Source: Desulfobacterales bacterium (GTDB lineage: Bacteria > Desulfobacterota > Desulfobacteria > Desulfobacterales > JAHDSC01). Taken from it: a stretch of DNA of 64,000 nt. The stretch covers positions 1-64,000 of the forward strand of contig JAFGES010000128.1 in NCBI GenBank assembly GCA_016931455.1, in the 5' to 3' direction. Positions within the stretch are counted from its first letter, which is position 1; the number at the start of each line of letters is the position of its first letter. Of the stretch, positions 62,772 through 64,000 are shown piece after piece. The notes below the pieces were generated by a model. The model searched no databases. It saw only the letters and a program-made list of their open reading frames with translations, and had not been told where the DNA came from. Both the position numbers and the translations under genes were made by a program.

Positions 62772-64000
62772 ATGGATGAAAAGAACCCACTTTTAAATAC
62801 CAATCCAACCAAATTTATTATTGCCGGGCTATTGGTTATATTTTTCTTTTTCGGCGGTTTTGCCGCATGGTCTGTATTTTTTCCGTTTCAAGGCGCGGTG
62901 ATTGCGCCGGGTATAGTGAAGGTTTTCGGAGAACGAAAAATCGTGCAGCACCTGGAAGGTGGAATCATCGATGAAATTCTTGTCAAGGAAGGCGACGAGG
63001 TTGAAAAGGGTGATATTCTTATCAGACTGAAAAGCATTAGAGTCGAGGCCAACGTGGACCTTCTCAAGGGCAGGCTGTATACAAAACTGGCCGAATATGA
63101 CCGGCTCACCGCCGAAGTTGAGATGGCTTCACAAATCTCGTGGTCTCAAGAGCTTCTCAATCAGCAAGAGGATAAAAATGTGGTCAAGATCATGAATTCG
63201 GAAAAGGAAATATTTTTCTCCCGTCGTTCCGACATGGAAGGAAAAATCGCACTGTATCTCTCCCAGATAGAGCAGCTTGAGTTCAGAATCGATGGTGCCA
63301 ATGAAGAGTTTACCACCCAGAAAGAGATTATAGCCAACCTGGAAGAGGAAGTTGAAGTCAAAAAAGAGCTGTTCCGGGAAAACTACATGGGAAAGCCTGA
63401 AATTATGGAACTGCAAAGAAGGCTTTCAGAGCATAAGGGCCGTCGGGGTAAGTTAAAGCAGGACATGGCGGAGTATCGGCAGATGATCGAAGAGTACAAG
63501 CTCAGGATCATCGACATAAAGAATCAGTACCGCGAACAGGCCATTACGCAGCTCGGAGAAACAAAGGATGTCATATTTGAGATCAGAGAGCAGATCAAGC
63601 CGGCCAAGGATACGCAAACGCGTCTGACGGTCAGGGCACCGATCAGCGGTGAAGTGATCAACATGCGGGTTCATTCGGAAGAAAGCGGTGTCATCACCCC
63701 CGGAATGCCGCTGCTTGACATTGTTCCGGCCGAATCAAAGCTGATCATCAGTGCACGGGTAAGCCCCGCAGATATTACCCGGGTACAAAAAGGACAAACC
63801 ACAAAGGTTCAGCTTAGTGCATTCGACCGAAACTCAACCCCGCCGGTTCCCGGTACCGTAACCTATATTGCAGCGGATCTGGTCAGTGAACAGACCCCGA
63901 GAGGATTGTCCAGCTATTATATTGCCCATATTGAAGTGACTCAAAAGGATCTAAAGGAAAACAACGCCTATCTGTCTCCCGGAATGCCGGCCGCATGCTA
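62772..64000 (+). CDS. HlyD/PrtE-type periplasmic adaptor (partial, cut by window end)
   Basis: 409 codons are visible, with no stop before the window ends. A membrane helix (about 15-35, FIIAGLLVIFFFFGGFAAW) is followed by IAPGIVKVFGERKIVQHLEGGIIDEILVKEGDEVEKGDILIRL, the lipoyl-like half motif of the membrane fusion protein. Long coiled-coil helices (about 110-285) and the second half LTVRAPISGEVINMRVHSEESGVITPGMPLLDIVP follow. The end of the visible part (YLSPGMPAAC) matches the conserved C-terminus, so only about 20-30 residues are missing. It links the ABC exporters to an outer-membrane channel. GGAG lies 8 nt before the ATG. Confidence 0.92.
   Translation, partial: MDEKNPLLNTNPTKFIIAGLLVIFFFFGGFAAWSVFFPFQGAVIAPGIVKVFGERKIVQHLEGGIIDEILVKEGDEVEKGDILIRLKSIRVEANVDLLKGRLYTKLAEYDRLTAEVEMASQISWSQELLNQQEDKNVVKIMNSEKEIFFSRRSDMEGKIALYLSQIEQLEFRIDGANEEFTTQKEIIANLEEEVEVKKELFRENYMGKPEIMELQRRLSEHKGRRGKLKQDMAEYRQMIEEYKLRIIDIKNQYREQAITQLGETKDVIFEIREQIKPAKDTQTRLTVRAPISGEVINMRVHSEESGVITPGMPLLDIVPAESKLIISARVSPADITRVQKGQTTKVQLSAFDRNSTPPVPGTVTYIAADLVSEQTPRGLSSYYIAHIEVTQKDLKENNAYLSPGMPAAC

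Noticed and set aside
1-64000. CRISPR array, tRNA or rRNA genes
   Set aside because: No array of regularly spaced repeats or recognisable structural RNA was seen. The repeated segments at 20.8, 25.0 and 25.6 kb are the DGR repeats. A covariance-model scan was not possible here.

Overview
The window is a stretch of about 42% GC chromosome from a Gram-negative bacterium. The gene set fits a strictly anaerobic Desulfobacterota, most likely a Desulfobacterales-like sulfate reducer. Pointers are a MauG-type di-heme cytochrome, DUF401 and DUF2284 proteins, a SplB-like radical SAM protein, an EF-G2-type factor, a PEP-CTERM protein and AMP-forming acetyl-CoA synthetase. This assignment is inference; no rRNA or tRNA gene was recognised here. 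Most of the window is ordinary housekeeping: efpL; thiamine salvage behind a TPP riboswitch (thiD plus a ThiZXY-like ABC importer); fabH-ispF-cysS-uvrB-uvrC; mdh; purC; acs; fusA-like; and xseA-xseB-ispA-dxs-tlyA.

The accessory highlight lies at 20.8-27.8 kb on the minus strand: a diversity-generating retroelement (DGR). In transcription order it has a KAP-type P-loop NTPase with a C-terminal FGE-sulfatase/C-type-lectin domain (target 2), avd, a non-coding template repeat (TR), a DGR-type reverse transcriptase, and a large NACHT-type NTPase with the same kind of C-terminal lectin domain (target 1). The last 41 codons of each lectin domain align to the TR without gaps. Inside the 94-bp variable core, 18 of 19 (target 1) and 16 of 17 (target 2) substitutions fall at adenines of the TR coding strand. 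The TR carries 11 Asn codons (AAC/AAT), the normal signature of adenine-directed mutagenic retrohoming. The reverse transcriptase, however, passes straight from the motif-A region to the FLGF motif. The segment with the GxxxSQ and YxDD motifs is missing in frame, so as read here the cassette should not be able to make cDNA by itself. This looks like a two-target hypervariable sensor system, probably for defence or self/non-self conflict, that is now frozen or depends on an RT supplied in trans.

Layout: 0.7-6 kb periplasmic cytochrome, OB-fold protein, efpL, hydrolase and two orphans; 6.1-8.9 kb MltF-like protein and DUF401 permease; 9.3-10.5 kb PEP-CTERM protein with a possible caspase-like His/Cys pair, and a lipoprotein; 10.6-14.7 kb TPP riboswitch operon; 14.8-20.7 kb small proteins, MFS, CysZ-like, an isolated flagellar rod-like protein, an MBL-fold enzyme and a membrane pentapeptide-repeat protein; 20.8-27.8 kb DGR; 28-34.8 kb fabH-to-uvrC operon; 34.9-39.4 kb mdh and, divergently, a TPR / MglA-like GTPase / DUF4388-cNMP / PilZ signalling cluster; 39.5-46.1 kb purC, ParB-like, TetR, acs, SplB-like and a secreted nuclease; 46.2-53.5 kb EF-G-like and the isoprenoid/exonuclease VII operon; 53.7-56.5 kb BI-1, ComEA-like and a glycosyltransferase; 56.7-64 kb a SapC protein followed by a type I secretion locus with three consecutive PrtD-type ABC exporters and a HlyD-type adaptor cut by the window edge. 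The third ABC exporter has a degenerate nucleotide-binding domain.
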